DNA of 64,000 nucleotides from Bordetella parapertussis (GCA_943331005.2 CALQJX020000001.1:186001-250000); one strand, 5' to 3'. Shown: positions 8,829 through 18,120, counted from the stretch's first letter. The notes: generated by a model from the sequence alone, not told the origin. A program made the numbers and translations.

Positions 8829-11220
8829 TGTGGCAATACTTGCAGGCGGCGTAAAGCTAGTAGTAGCCTGTGCCGGAGACGACCCTGATATTTGGGATGC
8901 CCCTACTTATTTCTTCAACAGCATCAATAACAAACCGGCATTCACTCCGTTTTACTATACTAATATTGCTACCTTCTACACCAATGCCTATGAGTTCGAC
9001 AGCGCACTGTTCGGCTATCATCCGGCAGATGAGAACATACGAACCTGGAAAGAACGCTCTGACAAAAACATAGACGACAGCGACATCAGCAACTTCCTCT
9101 ATAGTTACTCAGTAAAAGATGTGGAACACATTTACGATAACATACGCAAAGACTATACCCTGACCGTACCAAAAAATGTGGCACAGAACAAGTTTACCCG
9201 CTGGCTCATACACAACAACAAACACGAACAGGCACTATATCTGGTTTTTGCCAAACAATGCGAACCCTACACTAAACCCAAAGAAAGCTACTGGGACGAC
9301 AAAAAGAACGAACTGGCCTATGTGAACAGAGACTCTGCAGCTATGCAGGAACTGGTACATGAGGGTATCAAACGATTCTCTGATACGAAAGATGAAGATC
9401 TGAAGATGCGCTATGCCTACCAGACCATACGCATGGCGTTCTACAGTGGCGAAAACCCGCAAACGCTTATGCTTTGCAACGATATGCTACCGGCTGGCAG
9501 CAAACACTATCTCTACTACCGCTGCATGGCTATAAAGGCAGGTGTATTGTTCAGGACCAACAAACAGAATGAGGCCGCCTATTTATACAGCCTTGTCTTT
9601 GATAGCAGCGATGAGCAAAAGACCAATGCCATGCTGAGCTTCAACCGGGCATGCAAGGGCAATGCAACAAATGTGATACAGTATTGCAAAAGCGACCATG
9701 AACGCGCTGTGGTTTACCTGATGACCGGCATGTTTGAAGGGGGCAATACCTACGGCAGCGATGGCAGCGCCACAGACTCTGCTGCTGTTGCCGCAGCAAC
9801 CGGACTGCCCAAGACAAACAAAGCTATAAAGGCCGCCTATGCCTACGACCCAAAAGTGGCCGGACTGGATGTGATGATGACCAGAAGCATCAACAGCATA
9901 GAGGAAGAACAGCTGAATGAGTTCAACAACGCCAATCGCAAAAGCAATGCCGGAATGAATGAACTGAACCAGTTTGCACAAAAGGTGGCAGAAGAAAACA
10001 AGAACGGCAACAAGGCTTTCTGGCTGCTGGCTTCTTCTTACCTGTATCTGCTGGATGGCAATATGACGGGCTGCAAAACAATGCTGGATAAGGCGCAGGC
10101 AACTGCCATGACGGATATAGAAAAGAAAGAACACTACATCATTACCACCCTCTATACCATTGGCAAAAACAGATCGCTGAATGCACAGGCCGAAAGCGAA
10201 CTGCTGCCCATGCTGCAGCAGCTGGAAACTGCTGCACAGAATGATAAGCGCTACAAAGTGTTCTTTGGCAATATCATGAACAACATACTCAGGAACATTT
10301 ATTTGCAGCAGAAGGATGTGAACAAGGCACTGCTTTGTTTCTCTAAGCACCATGTAACCTGGTCTGGCGAAACAGGAGTATCTTATTATGGCACAGGGTT
10401 GGGTAGCGATATGGGCAATACACTGGATGCAATGACGCAGGAAGAGCTGCACAAACTGGCCACCTACCCGCAAAGAAGCACCAATACACCCTACGAAAAA
10501 TGGCTGTCGGGAAACTCTGTATATACCGGAAACAGCATGAACGACCTGGAAGGCACCCGGCTGATAGCTACCATGGATTTCGGCAAGGCAATAGAATTAC
10601 TGAAAAATATTCCACAGCCCGAACTGGACAATACTTTACTGCCCGATATGTTTGTGAGCCATATTACCGAAGAAAGCAAGTGGAACAAGTCGGACAGTGG
10701 CATGCGCTACAACAAGCTCACCTTTGCCCTGCGCATGAAGGAACTGCAGGACAAGCTGGCGAAAGACCCTGCCGATGGTCGTTCGGCATACCAGTACGCC
10801 AATGGCCTGTATAGCATGAGTGCCTACGGCAAGGGCGTGCTGGCCAGCTGCGATTATATGTCCACTTCCGATTACAGAAAGTACTACCTATGTAATGCGC
10901 GTAAAAAACTACCTGCCGCCAAGGCAGAGATATATGCCGTACAGACACCGGAACGCTACTACATGCAAGCATACAACAACAGTACCGACCCGGAGGTAAA
11001 AGCCCGTTGTCTGTTCATGGCCGCCAAATGCTGGCAAAAGAACTGCCCGGTAGTAAACGAAGAAGAATACTTCTCTGGCGATGAAAGCGCTTATTACAAG
11101 AATTCGATGAAGAATCCGTATTTCAAACAATTGAAAAGCGGCTTCTCCCGTACCATATTCTACAGAAAAGCAAAAAGCACCTGTTCTTATCTGCAGGACT
11201 ATGCAGATACCCACAAGTAA
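8794..11220 (+). CDS. Large exported helical/TPR-like protein, unknown function
   Basis: An 808-residue protein starting MNWKRFITIISSVAILAGG, with an N-terminal hydrophobic segment and a possible lipobox VVAC at residue 26. The remainder looks alpha-helical, with tetratricopeptide-like stretches (KNEAAYLYSL-type and ALLCF helices) and many aromatic residues. I recognise no catalytic motif. Its start lies 35 bases inside the preceding lipoprotein gene; since this start carries the export signal, the overlap is probably real. The context implies a job together with the 352-residue lipoprotein at the cell envelope. Confidence 0.8.
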   Translation: MNWKRFITIISSVAILAGGVKLVVACAGDDPDIWDAPTYFFNSINNKPAFTPFYYTNIATFYTNAYEFDSALFGYHPADENIRTWKERSDKNIDDSDISNFLYSYSVKDVEHIYDNIRKDYTLTVPKNVAQNKFTRWLIHNNKHEQALYLVFAKQCEPYTKPKESYWDDKKNELAYVNRDSAAMQELVHEGIKRFSDTKDEDLKMRYAYQTIRMAFYSGENPQTLMLCNDMLPAGSKHYLYYRCMAIKAGVLFRTNKQNEAAYLYSLVFDSSDEQKTNAMLSFNRACKGNATNVIQYCKSDHERAVVYLMTGMFEGGNTYGSDGSATDSAAVAAATGLPKTNKAIKAAYAYDPKVAGLDVMMTRSINSIEEEQLNEFNNANRKSNAGMNELNQFAQKVAEENKNGNKAFWLLASSYLYLLDGNMTGCKTMLDKAQATAMTDIEKKEHYIITTLYTIGKNRSLNAQAESELLPMLQQLETAAQNDKRYKVFFGNIMNNILRNIYLQQKDVNKALLCFSKHHVTWSGETGVSYYGTGLGSDMGNTLDAMTQEELHKLATYPQRSTNTPYEKWLSGNSVYTGNSMNDLEGTRLIATMDFGKAIELLKNIPQPELDNTLLPDMFVSHITEESKWNKSDSGMRYNKLTFALRMKELQDKLAKDPADGRSAYQYANGLYSMSAYGKGVLASCDYMSTSDYRKYYLCNARKKLPAAKAEIYAVQTPERYYMQAYNNSTDPEVKARCLFMAAKCWQKNCPVVNEEEYFSGDESAYYKNSMKNPYFKQLKSGFSRTIFYRKAKSTCSYLQDYADTHK

Positions 11221-11256
11221 GCTCTGGCAAAGCGGTCTTTACACAGGTATGGAACA

Positions 11257-11292
11257 ACAGCAGAGAACCTGCTGTATCAAATACTATTTGAT
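11257..11292. terminator. Two adjacent hairpins between convergent genes
   Basis: ACAGCAG (11257-11263) pairs with CTGCTGT (11269-11275). Directly after it, ATCAAATA (11276-11283) and TATTTGAT (11285-11292) form a 17-base near-perfect palindrome. They lie between the 808-residue gene and carbonic anhydrase, which converge. No T-run follows on either strand, so a terminator role is only an inference. Confidence 0.35.
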
Positions 11293-11313
11293 CTTAAGAA
11301 GCAATGGATGACT

Positions 11314-11958
11314 TTATGAAAACTCGCCGGTGAGATCATATATCTTCTGAATATCTTTCAGCACCTCTGTAAAGTTGATACGCAGATCTTTCAGTACACC
11401 CGTATTCAGATCGAAGACCCAACCGTGCACTGTCGGGTATCTGTTCTTTACATAACTCTTCTGCACCACCGCCGTCTTTATCACGTTTATTGCCTGCTCC
11501 TGCACATTCAGTTCCACGAGGCGGTTATAGCGCTCATGTTCCTCCTGTATCCCATCCAGCGCTGCCTGATGCAGTCGGTATACATCCCTTATGTTGCGCA
11601 GCCAAGGGTTCAGTATGCCCATGTCTTTAGGCATCATTGCTGCTTTTACCCCCCCGCAGTTATAGTGACCGCAAACTATTATATGTTTCACATTCAGGTG
11701 CGCCACTGCATAGTTGATCACTGACATCACATTCAAATCTACGCTGGCCACAATATTGGCCACATTCCGGTGCACAAAAACTTCGCCCGGTTCCAGTCCC
11801 ATGATCTCATTGGCAGGTACACGACTGTCAGAACAACCTATATACAGGAATTCGGGGGTCTGGTCCTGTGATAGTTTCTCAAAGAAGTCGGCATCTTTTT
11901 CTTTCATAGATGCGATCCACTTCTTATTGTTCTCGAACAGTTGCTCGTATGCTGTCAT
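11314..11958 (-). CDS. can: Beta-class carbonic anhydrase
   Basis: Zinc enzyme interconverting CO2 and bicarbonate. The 214-residue product has the beta-class ligands: CSDSR (Cys and the Asp-Arg dyad) near residue 44 and HYNCGG (His and Cys) near residue 100. The length and order match cytosolic beta carbonic anhydrases. I choose the ATG at 11958 (MTAYEQLFENN); a longer in-frame start at 11988 would overlap the TATATTTG -7 element at 11993-11986. No signal peptide, so cytoplasmic. Confidence 0.93.
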   Translation of the reverse strand: MTAYEQLFENNKKWIASMKEKDADFFEKLSQDQTPEFLYIGCSDSRVPANEIMGLEPGEVFVHRNVANIVASVDLNVMSVINYAVAHLNVKHIIVCGHYNCGGVKAAMMPKDMGILNPWLRNIRDVYRLHQAALDGIQEEHERYNRLVELNVQEQAINVIKTAVVQKSYVKNRYPTVHGWVFDLNTGVLKDLRINFTEVLKDIQKIYDLTGEFS

Positions 11959-11985
11959 ATGATCCGGTTTACTTACAATATTATG

Positions 11986-11993
11986 CAAATATA
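11986..11993 (-). promoter_or_regulatory. -7 element for carbonic anhydrase
   Basis: TATATTTG on the minus strand, exact TAnnTTTG match, about 28 bases before the chosen ATG at 11958. It decides against the longer start. Confidence 0.55.
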
Positions 11994-12065
11994 CTCCCGG
12001 TGCTAATAATCATTTCGCAAACAGACTATATAGGTTATTTTTACAGCCTCAAAATCATAGACTAC

Positions 12066-13073
12066 ATGAAATTAGTAACATTCTCCGATAATGGTCGTGA
12101 GCAACTGGGTATCCTGGTGAACGATAAGATCTACGCTACAACAGCCGTAAATGCTGCACTTCCTGCCACAATGAGCGATATGCTGCAGAACTGGGAAAAA
12201 CACATTGATGCCATGAAGGCCACGGACAATGACCTAAAGAACGGCAAGACAGTTGCAGACGGCATAGCCTTTGCAGGTGCTGCAATTCTGGCTCCTGTAC
12301 CCCGCCCTACTTCCTGCCGCGATGGTTATGCCTTCCGCCAGCACGTTGCTGCTGCGCGCCGCAACCGCAAGGTGGATATGATAGCCGAGTTCGACCAGTA
12401 TCCTATCTTCTATTTTACCAATCACAATGCTATTCAGGGTCCCGGCGCTATTCCCTGCATGCCCGATCACTTCAAAAAGCTCGATTTCGAACTGGAAGCA
12501 GCGATAGTGGTTTGCAAGAAAGGCCGCAACATAAAGGCTGCAGAAGCTGATAACTACATAGGCGGATACATGATCATGAACGACATGAGCGCGCGTACCC
12601 TGCAAATGGAAGAAATGCTGCTGAACCTGGGCCCTGCGAAGGGTAAGGATTTCAGTACCGTTATAGGCCCTATGCTGGTAACACCCGATGAACTGGAACC
12701 TTATAAAGTAGCACCAAGACCCAACCACACCGGCAATAACTACAACCTGAAAATGGTTTGTAAGGTAAATGGCATTCAGGTGAGCGAAGGTAATATGGGC
12801 GACATGGACTGGACGTTTGCTGAGATCCTGGAACGCTGCGCTTACGGGGTGGACATACTGCCCGGCGATGTAATAGGTAGCGGAACTGTGGGAACCGGCT
12901 GTTTTCTGGAACTGAACGGAACCGGTAAACTGAACGATCCGAACTATAAAGAACAGTGGTTAATGGATGGCGACGTAGTGGAAATGGAAATTGATGGTCT
13001 GGGTCATCTCTCCAATACTATTGTTGCTGAAAAAACAGACTGGAGCATTCTCGCTGAGAAAAAAACTGTTTAG
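12066..13073 (+). CDS. Fumarylacetoacetate hydrolase family protein
   Basis: A 335-residue enzyme of the FAH fold, which cleaves or isomerises beta-diketo acids using a divalent metal. The metal-site region is visible as KLDFELEAAIVVCKKG and YIGGYMIMNDMSAR, followed by GPMLVTPDEL and the late ILPGDVIGSGTVGTGC loop. The single-chain length resembles bacterial fumarylacetoacetases of tyrosine breakdown, which is my best guess, but other FAH activities are possible. The frame is open upstream to 11910; the ATG at 12066 (MKLVTFSDNG) is the start matching the family and avoids overlap with the carbonic anhydrase start. Confidence 0.88.
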   Translation: MKLVTFSDNGREQLGILVNDKIYATTAVNAALPATMSDMLQNWEKHIDAMKATDNDLKNGKTVADGIAFAGAAILAPVPRPTSCRDGYAFRQHVAAARRNRKVDMIAEFDQYPIFYFTNHNAIQGPGAIPCMPDHFKKLDFELEAAIVVCKKGRNIKAAEADNYIGGYMIMNDMSARTLQMEEMLLNLGPAKGKDFSTVIGPMLVTPDELEPYKVAPRPNHTGNNYNLKMVCKVNGIQVSEGNMGDMDWTFAEILERCAYGVDILPGDVIGSGTVGTGCFLELNGTGKLNDPNYKEQWLMDGDVVEMEIDGLGHLSNTIVAEKTDWSILAEKKTV

Positions 13074-13076
13074 TAC

Positions 13077-14123
13077 TTATTTCATCATGTCATATTCATT
13101 AGCCGGGTCCGTCCAGTTCTGAGCGATCATTGACGAACGGTTCATGGCTATTGCTATGGCATCTTTTGCTATCTCATTATCTGGGGCTGTAAACGCATGG
13201 TCGTTTCCGGCAATAAGTATCACAGGCATATTGCGTATTGCGGTCAGCATGGCTGCGGCACGTATTGCCTGCGATATTGCCCTTTCGTATTCGGCAGCAG
13301 GCATCAATTCTTTCCTGCTCACCCCGGCTGCAATCACAACATTATTAGTTGCGGTTTTTCTTTTATTTATTTTTGCCCTGTTTGCTACCAGGTACTTCAT
13401 AGCTGGCTTGTAATTTACTGCAATGCTTTTCCCAGATACCGGAATAGCACTGAATTGTTTCGCAACTGCCCTTACAGGTACTCTTGGAATAGCCTCCAGC
13501 CTTTTATTGTTTTTCCATTTTGCGGAAAGTATAGATTTCCTGCTGAGTTTTGCTGCAATTCCACTTTTCGGAATTTCCAACCCGCCAAACAGGTAAGTCA
13601 TTGTTGCCGCATTAGTTACTTTACGCGCTTGTACATTGGCTGCAAATGAGAAAACACCTACCGCTTTCTTAGCAGCACTTTTGCGTGTAGCTATAGCAGT
13701 ATATATAACCGCTTGTTTACGAACAGGTACTGCAATAACAGGCACCTTCATTGTAGCCGCATATATATGTGGCTGATGTGCCTTCTTAGCTACAGTTATT
13801 GGCACCAGCATTTGCACCGGCCTAGTGTGTACTGCCAGTTGGGTTGTAGTATTGATTGGATTCCATTTTACGGAAGGCGCTTTCTGCATTGTAGCCGGCC
13901 TTCTAAAATATGGAATATTGATTGGCGCCCTGCTATTATTCCGAATATTGGAAACAACTGCCGGAATTACCGCTTTATCTGCCGCCGGCGGATGACCTGC
14001 CTTGCTGTTTACAATTACCGGAATACCGGAAATATGCGCTGTCATGTGTATGAGTGCTTTTGCATCCAAAGCTGATAAGAACAGCAAAACAATAAGAATA
14101 CGGCTGAATATATTGTTTTTCAT
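13077..14123 (-). CDS. Very basic secreted protein, no recognised family
   Basis: A 348-residue product with a signal peptide (MKNNIFSRILIVLLFLSA...). The body is dominated by Ala, Val, Ile, Lys, Arg and Thr with few acidic residues before the last 60, giving a very high predicted charge. Short degenerate patterns such as xVPVxAVxKx and AATMx recur. Only the C-terminal 70 residues (AGVSRKELMPAAEYERAI onward) look like an ordinary soluble segment. I recognise no domain. It converges with the FAH-family gene with a 3-base gap. Three shorter frames run on the opposite strand but none covers the region or has an export signal, so this frame is preferred. Confidence 0.65.
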   Translation of the reverse strand: MKNNIFSRILIVLLFLSALDAKALIHMTAHISGIPVIVNSKAGHPPAADKAVIPAVVSNIRNNSRAPINIPYFRRPATMQKAPSVKWNPINTTTQLAVHTRPVQMLVPITVAKKAHQPHIYAATMKVPVIAVPVRKQAVIYTAIATRKSAAKKAVGVFSFAANVQARKVTNAATMTYLFGGLEIPKSGIAAKLSRKSILSAKWKNNKRLEAIPRVPVRAVAKQFSAIPVSGKSIAVNYKPAMKYLVANRAKINKRKTATNNVVIAAGVSRKELMPAAEYERAISQAIRAAAMLTAIRNMPVILIAGNDHAFTAPDNEIAKDAIAIAMNRSSMIAQNWTDPANEYDMMK

Positions 14124-14682
14124 GGTTGTAATATTTTGAAAATGAATGTGGTTGAATTGGTTGAATGATGACCTTTACTATTATTTACTCCTGCTCCATT
14201 CAGGAGCGGTTCAGTATCCGGCACTTTATCTCTCTGCTCCTTCCATAGGCTCAACATTTATTGGTGTTGAATAATAATTGCACCCAAATAGTTCGTTAAG
14301 ACTTATTCACTACCTGTACTATCTTATTATCATTCTTATCAGTGGTATTCCTTCTGATATACTATCTTACTATGGTGTATTACACATCCGAAAAATGAGA
14401 ATAATCCTTCACCTTTCTTCTGCGGAATAAGTATGATACAAACGATGTGCCAAAACAACAAATCATTAACTATCAACAACTTACACAACAGCCAATCGCT
14501 CACGCATTCCGTATTACGGACAATTTTTCCGAACTGTACACAAAGTGCCTTACTGCAGCACATTACTGCAGCAGTAATTAGCTGCTTTGTTGTATGACAG
14601 ATGGTACATTGCCCTTATCTTTACGGTCTGAATAATGCAGTGCGCTTTTTTTGCGCCTTCACCACTTCAAGTTATTTTCAAT
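14124..14682. other. Intergenic region, AT-rich, candidate control sites
   Basis: 559 bases without a convincing gene. A 74-codon minus frame at 14339-14563 has no family match or start signal and is rejected. The right half holds an interrupted palindrome with an extra half site (14550-14577) and a weak -7-like TATCTTTA at 14616-14623, both fitting control of the downstream dehydrogenase. Confidence 0.5.
14550..14577. promoter_or_regulatory. Candidate operator: palindrome plus half site
   Basis: TTACTGCAGCA at 14550-14560 is repeated 13 bases later within TTACTGCAGCAGTAA (14563-14577), which is a perfect 7-base inverted repeat around one central base. The site lies about 40 bases before a -7-like sequence and 105 bases before the 3-hydroxyacyl-CoA dehydrogenase start. 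A dimeric repressor site is inferred. Confidence 0.35.
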
Positions 14683-15837
14683 ATGAACAGAATTGTAGGA
14701 GTTATAGGTTCGGGAGCCATGGGCGCAGGCATAGCGCAGGTGGCAGCTACGGCCGGCCACAAGGTGGTACTTTACGACAATAATGCCGCTGCTCTGGAAA
14801 AAGCAAGAACCAACCTCTCTGCCACTTTGCAGAAACTGGAAGAGAAGGGTAAGCTTGCTTCGGCTGCAGAATTGCTGGGTCGATTCACGTTCGCTACAGA
14901 GATCAGCTCTTTTGCAGGTTGCGGCCTTATCATCGAAGCGATTGTAGAAAAACTGGATATTAAGAAGGCCGTGTTTGCCGAAGTGGAGCAAGTGGTGAGC
15001 GACGACTGTGTGCTTGCCAGCAATACTTCTTCCTTGTCTATTACCTCTATAGCTGCTGCCTGCCGCATCCCATCCAGGGTCATGGGGCTGCACTTCTTCA
15101 ATCCGGCACCGCTTATGGCGCTGGTAGAGGTGATACCTGCCATACAAACGACCGCAAATCTGGTGCCCATGGCTACCACCCTCATGAAAAACTGGGGCAA
15201 AACCCCCGTTATAGCCAAAGACACCCCCGGCTTCATAGTGAACCGTGTGGCGCGCCCGTTTTATGGAGAGGCCATACGTATATATGAAGAAGGCATTGCC
15301 GATATAGCTACCATTGACTGGGCAATGACTGAGGTGGGTGGCTTCAAAATGGGTCCTTTCACACTTACCGACTATATAGGCCACGATGTGAACTATGTAG
15401 TTACAGAAACCGTTTTCCAGTCCTTTTTCTACGATCCCCGTTATAAACCATCTTTCTCGCAAAAAAGATTATTGGAGGCCGGATGGCTTGGTCGCAAAAC
15501 AGGCAGGGGCTTTTATGACTATGCGCCCGGCGCTCCGGTTACGGAACCCGAAAAAGACCTCGAACTGGCAAAATATATTACAGAGCGTATAGTGGCCATG
15601 CTCATCAACGAGGCGGTAGACGCGCTGCACCTGGGGGTTGCCAGTGCCGCAGATCTGGAAACTGCCATGACCCGCGGAGTCAATTATCCGAAGGGGCTAC
15701 TGGCCTGGTGCGATGAATGGACCGCCGCAAAATGCCTGGCAATTCTTGACGGTCTGTACCGCAATTATCACGAGGACAGATACCGTGCCAGCGCATTATT
15801 ACGCAAACAAGTTATGGAAAATAAAAATTTTGTTTAA
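14683..15837 (+). CDS. 3-hydroxyacyl-CoA dehydrogenase
   Basis: NAD-dependent oxidation of 3-hydroxyacyl-CoA to 3-oxoacyl-CoA in beta-oxidation or aromatic-acid breakdown. The 384 residues show a Rossmann site VIGSGAMGAGIAQVAA at residues 7-22, SNTSSLSIT, GLHFFNPAP around the catalytic His, then two C-terminal 3HCDH domains (KDTPGFIVNRV...; second after residue 290 with MLINEAVDALHLGVAS). The two-domain C-terminus is like PaaH-type enzymes, but no other phenylacetate genes adjoin. The ATG at 14683 is preferred over an in-frame ATG at 14635 because it directly precedes the Rossmann strand. Confidence 0.92.
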   Translation: MNRIVGVIGSGAMGAGIAQVAATAGHKVVLYDNNAAALEKARTNLSATLQKLEEKGKLASAAELLGRFTFATEISSFAGCGLIIEAIVEKLDIKKAVFAEVEQVVSDDCVLASNTSSLSITSIAAACRIPSRVMGLHFFNPAPLMALVEVIPAIQTTANLVPMATTLMKNWGKTPVIAKDTPGFIVNRVARPFYGEAIRIYEEGIADIATIDWAMTEVGGFKMGPFTLTDYIGHDVNYVVTETVFQSFFYDPRYKPSFSQKRLLEAGWLGRKTGRGFYDYAPGAPVTEPEKDLELAKYITERIVAMLINEAVDALHLGVASAADLETAMTRGVNYPKGLLAWCDEWTAAKCLAILDGLYRNYHEDRYRASALLRKQVMENKNFV

Positions 15838-15846
15838 TTTTCGGAG

Positions 15847-16533
15847 ATGAAACGAATACTTCTGGCTCTTTTACTGTCACTTTCAGCGTTTGAGGGCTAT
15901 ACCCAGAAGAATAATATAGTAGGTGTTTTTGCTGGTGGCGGCATCGCTTCTACCAACAATTACGACGTTGCTCTATCGGGTGGTTTAGACATTGCGAAAG
16001 GCCTTAACCTGCGTTCTTTTGTAGGTGTAGAGCTGTTCTATCAGCAATTCTCACTTCTGTATGATAACGAAATAAACTCCAACAGGCACGCTACCGGCTC
16101 TGAGGGAGAGATCATCATGCATAAGTCTGCCTACGCATTCGTTGCACCAAAATTCAGGTTTTGTTTGGGCCGCAGGCAGAACAACCATTTTTACATGAGT
16201 GCCGGCATAGGCATGAACATGGGTGGTTATGACTCGCTGCGCAGATTCAGTACTATTTCTACACCATCTGGCATGGTTCGCTATGACTCCACTATAGATA
16301 AGTCCAAAAATATCAGCAGCATGGTATTGCGTATAGGTGTGGGTGCTACCCAATATCTGTATATGGGCAGGCACTGGCGCTTCTCCTTCACAGAAGATTT
16401 TGGTTTCCTGCCGGGCAGCCTCACCAAAACCAGCAATTTCGAAGACGTTACCCGCACAGCATACAGCGTGGGCAAGCTGAACCCATCCTATGTTTCCATC
16501 AGGATAGGTATTGCACATACCAAACTCCCATAG
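15847..16533 (+). CDS. Outer-membrane beta-barrel-like protein A
   Basis: 228 residues with signal peptide MKRILLALLLSLSAFEGYTQ. The remainder alternates hydrophobic and polar residues with many Gly and aromatics (GVFAGGGIAS; KSAYAFVAPKFRFCLG; GIGMNMGGYDS; RHWRFSFTEDFGF), typical of small beta-barrels in Bacteroidota. It starts 10 bases after the dehydrogenase and is followed 24 bases later by a related protein. No specific function can be assigned. Confidence 0.75.
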   Translation: MKRILLALLLSLSAFEGYTQKNNIVGVFAGGGIASTNNYDVALSGGLDIAKGLNLRSFVGVELFYQQFSLLYDNEINSNRHATGSEGEIIMHKSAYAFVAPKFRFCLGRRQNNHFYMSAGIGMNMGGYDSLRRFSTISTPSGMVRYDSTIDKSKNISSMVLRIGVGATQYLYMGRHWRFSFTEDFGFLPGSLTKTSNFEDVTRTAYSVGKLNPSYVSIRIGIAHTKLP

Positions 16534-16556
16534 TTTCTATAGCAGCACCATAGCTT

Positions 16557-17222
16557 ATGAAAAGATATTTCCTGCTGGCATTGCTCTGTTGTTGCAGTAT
16601 TTACAGCATGGGGCAGGGTATGTTTGGTTTTCAGGCAGGCCCGGGCTTCAGCACAGGCGGCTATGGCTCCAAAAAAACTTTATCGGTAGAGGGCTATTAC
16701 CTGCACAAGATCATTCCGGGTCTGTATGCCGGCGGCTCTATGTATCTGCAGCGCTACAATCTGCACAGCAATGTGTTCTCGGGCGCCAATATCGCGTATA
16801 ATGATGTGATCAGCGTATCTCAGAAAAGCTCTTATCTCTTCTTCTCTCCCAAGGTCGATTATGGCTTTGGTGTGCGCAAATACATTCACATACATGCCAT
16901 GTTCGGCGTAGGCGTGCTGATGGGCGGTAAGCAATTCACAGATACCTATGCCCCATTCTGGACACCACCCGGTGGCACACCCTATGGGGCAGACACGGTA
17001 GCGGTAAACACCAGCTACAATATAGCGCACTCAGTTACCCGTTTTGGTTTTGGCCTTACCGAGCGCATACCCACCCGCGGCTACTGGAACATCACCCTCT
17101 CTCAGGATTTTGGCAGCATGTCAGGTGGCCTCAGCAAGGGCCCATACCCGTTCACCCCATCCTATTTCTGCTTCACCGTTGGCGTAATGCATAAATATCC
17201 ATTGGTTTTTGTAGCGTATTAA
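16557..17222 (+). CDS. Outer-membrane beta-barrel-like protein B (paralogue of A)
   Basis: 221 residues, signal peptide ending near SMGQ. Blocks align in order with the preceding gene: KSSYLFFSPKVDYGFG against KSAYAFVAPKFRFCLG, MFGVGVLMGGK against SAGIGMNMGGY, and a late W-x-(I/F)-(T/S)-x-x-(Q/E)-D-F-G strand in both. The pair looks like a tandem duplication that diverged. Role unknown; outer-membrane location is inferred. Confidence 0.75.
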   Translation: MKRYFLLALLCCCSIYSMGQGMFGFQAGPGFSTGGYGSKKTLSVEGYYLHKIIPGLYAGGSMYLQRYNLHSNVFSGANIAYNDVISVSQKSSYLFFSPKVDYGFGVRKYIHIHAMFGVGVLMGGKQFTDTYAPFWTPPGGTPYGADTVAVNTSYNIAHSVTRFGFGLTERIPTRGYWNITLSQDFGSMSGGLSKGPYPFTPSYFCFTVGVMHKYPLVFVAY

Positions 17223-17271
17223 TGAAGGGTTTTGTCCTGTTTCCTCAGGTGCAGCCTATTTTTACTGCTGC

Positions 17272-17305
17272 TTTTTGGGTTTCTAATTACTACTTTCTAC
17301 TTTTG
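17272..17305 (+). promoter_or_regulatory. Complete -33/-7 promoter for glycosyltransferase
   Basis: TTTTTG at 17272-17277, a 20-base spacer, and TACTTTTG at 17298-17305 match the Bacteroidota consensus in both boxes and spacing. Predicted start lies near 17311, 16 bases before the ATG. Confidence 0.7.
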
Positions 17306-17326
17306 TTCACCCGCACAACCTTTTAA

Positions 17327-18040
17327 ATGAGCACTTTATCTATTGTTATACCGGCCTATAATGAAGGGCCCACCATTCACCGTATCCTGGATAAGGTGAA
17401 GGATGTAGTGCTGCTGAACAACATGCAGAAAGAGGTCATTATAGTTAATGACTGCTCTCGCGATCATACCGAAGAGTCTATACTGGCCTACAAGGCAGCT
17501 AACCCTGATTTGCCTATCTCTTATTACAAACATGAGATCAACCAGGGTAAGGGCGCCGCATTACATACCGGCATAGCCAAGGCTACCGGCGACTATGTGG
17601 TAATACAGGATGCCGATCTGGAATATGACCCCGAAGAATATAATGTGCTGCTGAAACCAATGGTGAACGGCTTTGCAGATGTGGTCTATGGATCACGCTT
17701 CATGGGGGGCAAGCCCCACCGCATCCTGTTCTTCTGGCATTCTATAGGTAACAGATGGCTCACTACCGCCTCCAATGTGTTCACCAACCTGAACCTGACC
17801 GATATGGAAACCTGCTACAAGGTATTCCGGAGAGATATTATTCAGGGCATCAGGCTGGAAGAAAAACGTTTCGGCTTTGAACCCGAGGTTACTGCCAAGA
17901 TCTCGCGCATTCCCAAGATCCGCATTTATGAGGTAGGTATCTCCTATTATGGCCGCACCTATGAAGAAGGCAAAAAAATAGGCATGAAAGATGCTTTCAG
18001 AGCCCTGTACTGCATCATTAAATACAACATATTCAAGTAA
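17327..18040 (+). CDS. Glycosyltransferase family 2 (DPM1-like)
   Basis: 237 residues with the GT-A fold: [12 protein letters not shown] at the N-terminus, [26 protein letters not shown] and the metal-binding [12 protein letters not shown], then VYGSRFMGG. It resembles polyprenyl-phosphate sugar transferases without a membrane tail, so it is probably a cytosolic or peripheral enzyme of glycan or lipid-linked sugar synthesis. It has its own promoter and precedes the ATP synthase genes, which have a separate one. Confidence 0.88.
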   Translation: MSTLSIVIPAYNEGPTIHRILDKVKDVVLLNNMQKEVIIVNDCSRDHTEESILAYKAANPDLPISYYKHEINQGKGAALHTGIAKATGDYVVIQDADLEYDPEEYNVLLKPMVNGFADVVYGSRFMGGKPHRILFFWHSIGNRWLTTASNVFTNLNLTDMETCYKVFRRDIIQGIRLEEKRFGFEPEVTAKISRIPKIRIYEVGISYYGRTYEEGKKIGMKDAFRALYCIIKYNIFK

Positions 18041-18120
18041 CCCCTATCCCTTTCTTTTTGACCCCTCAAAGCAATGGATTTTTTTATTAGTCAGAAAACT
18101 TTTTTTGAAGATAAAACCCA

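Noticed and set aside
9583..10473. 296-codon minus frame
   Set aside because: Antisense to the 808-residue protein gene; no motif or start signal.
11910..12065. N-terminal extension of the FAH-family gene
   Set aside because: The extra 52 codons overlap the carbonic anhydrase start, have no family match, and a good ATG follows at 12066.
14339..14563. 74-codon minus frame in the large intergenic gap
   Set aside because: No family, no promoter, and it overlaps the palindromic site; composition is like the surrounding non-coding DNA.
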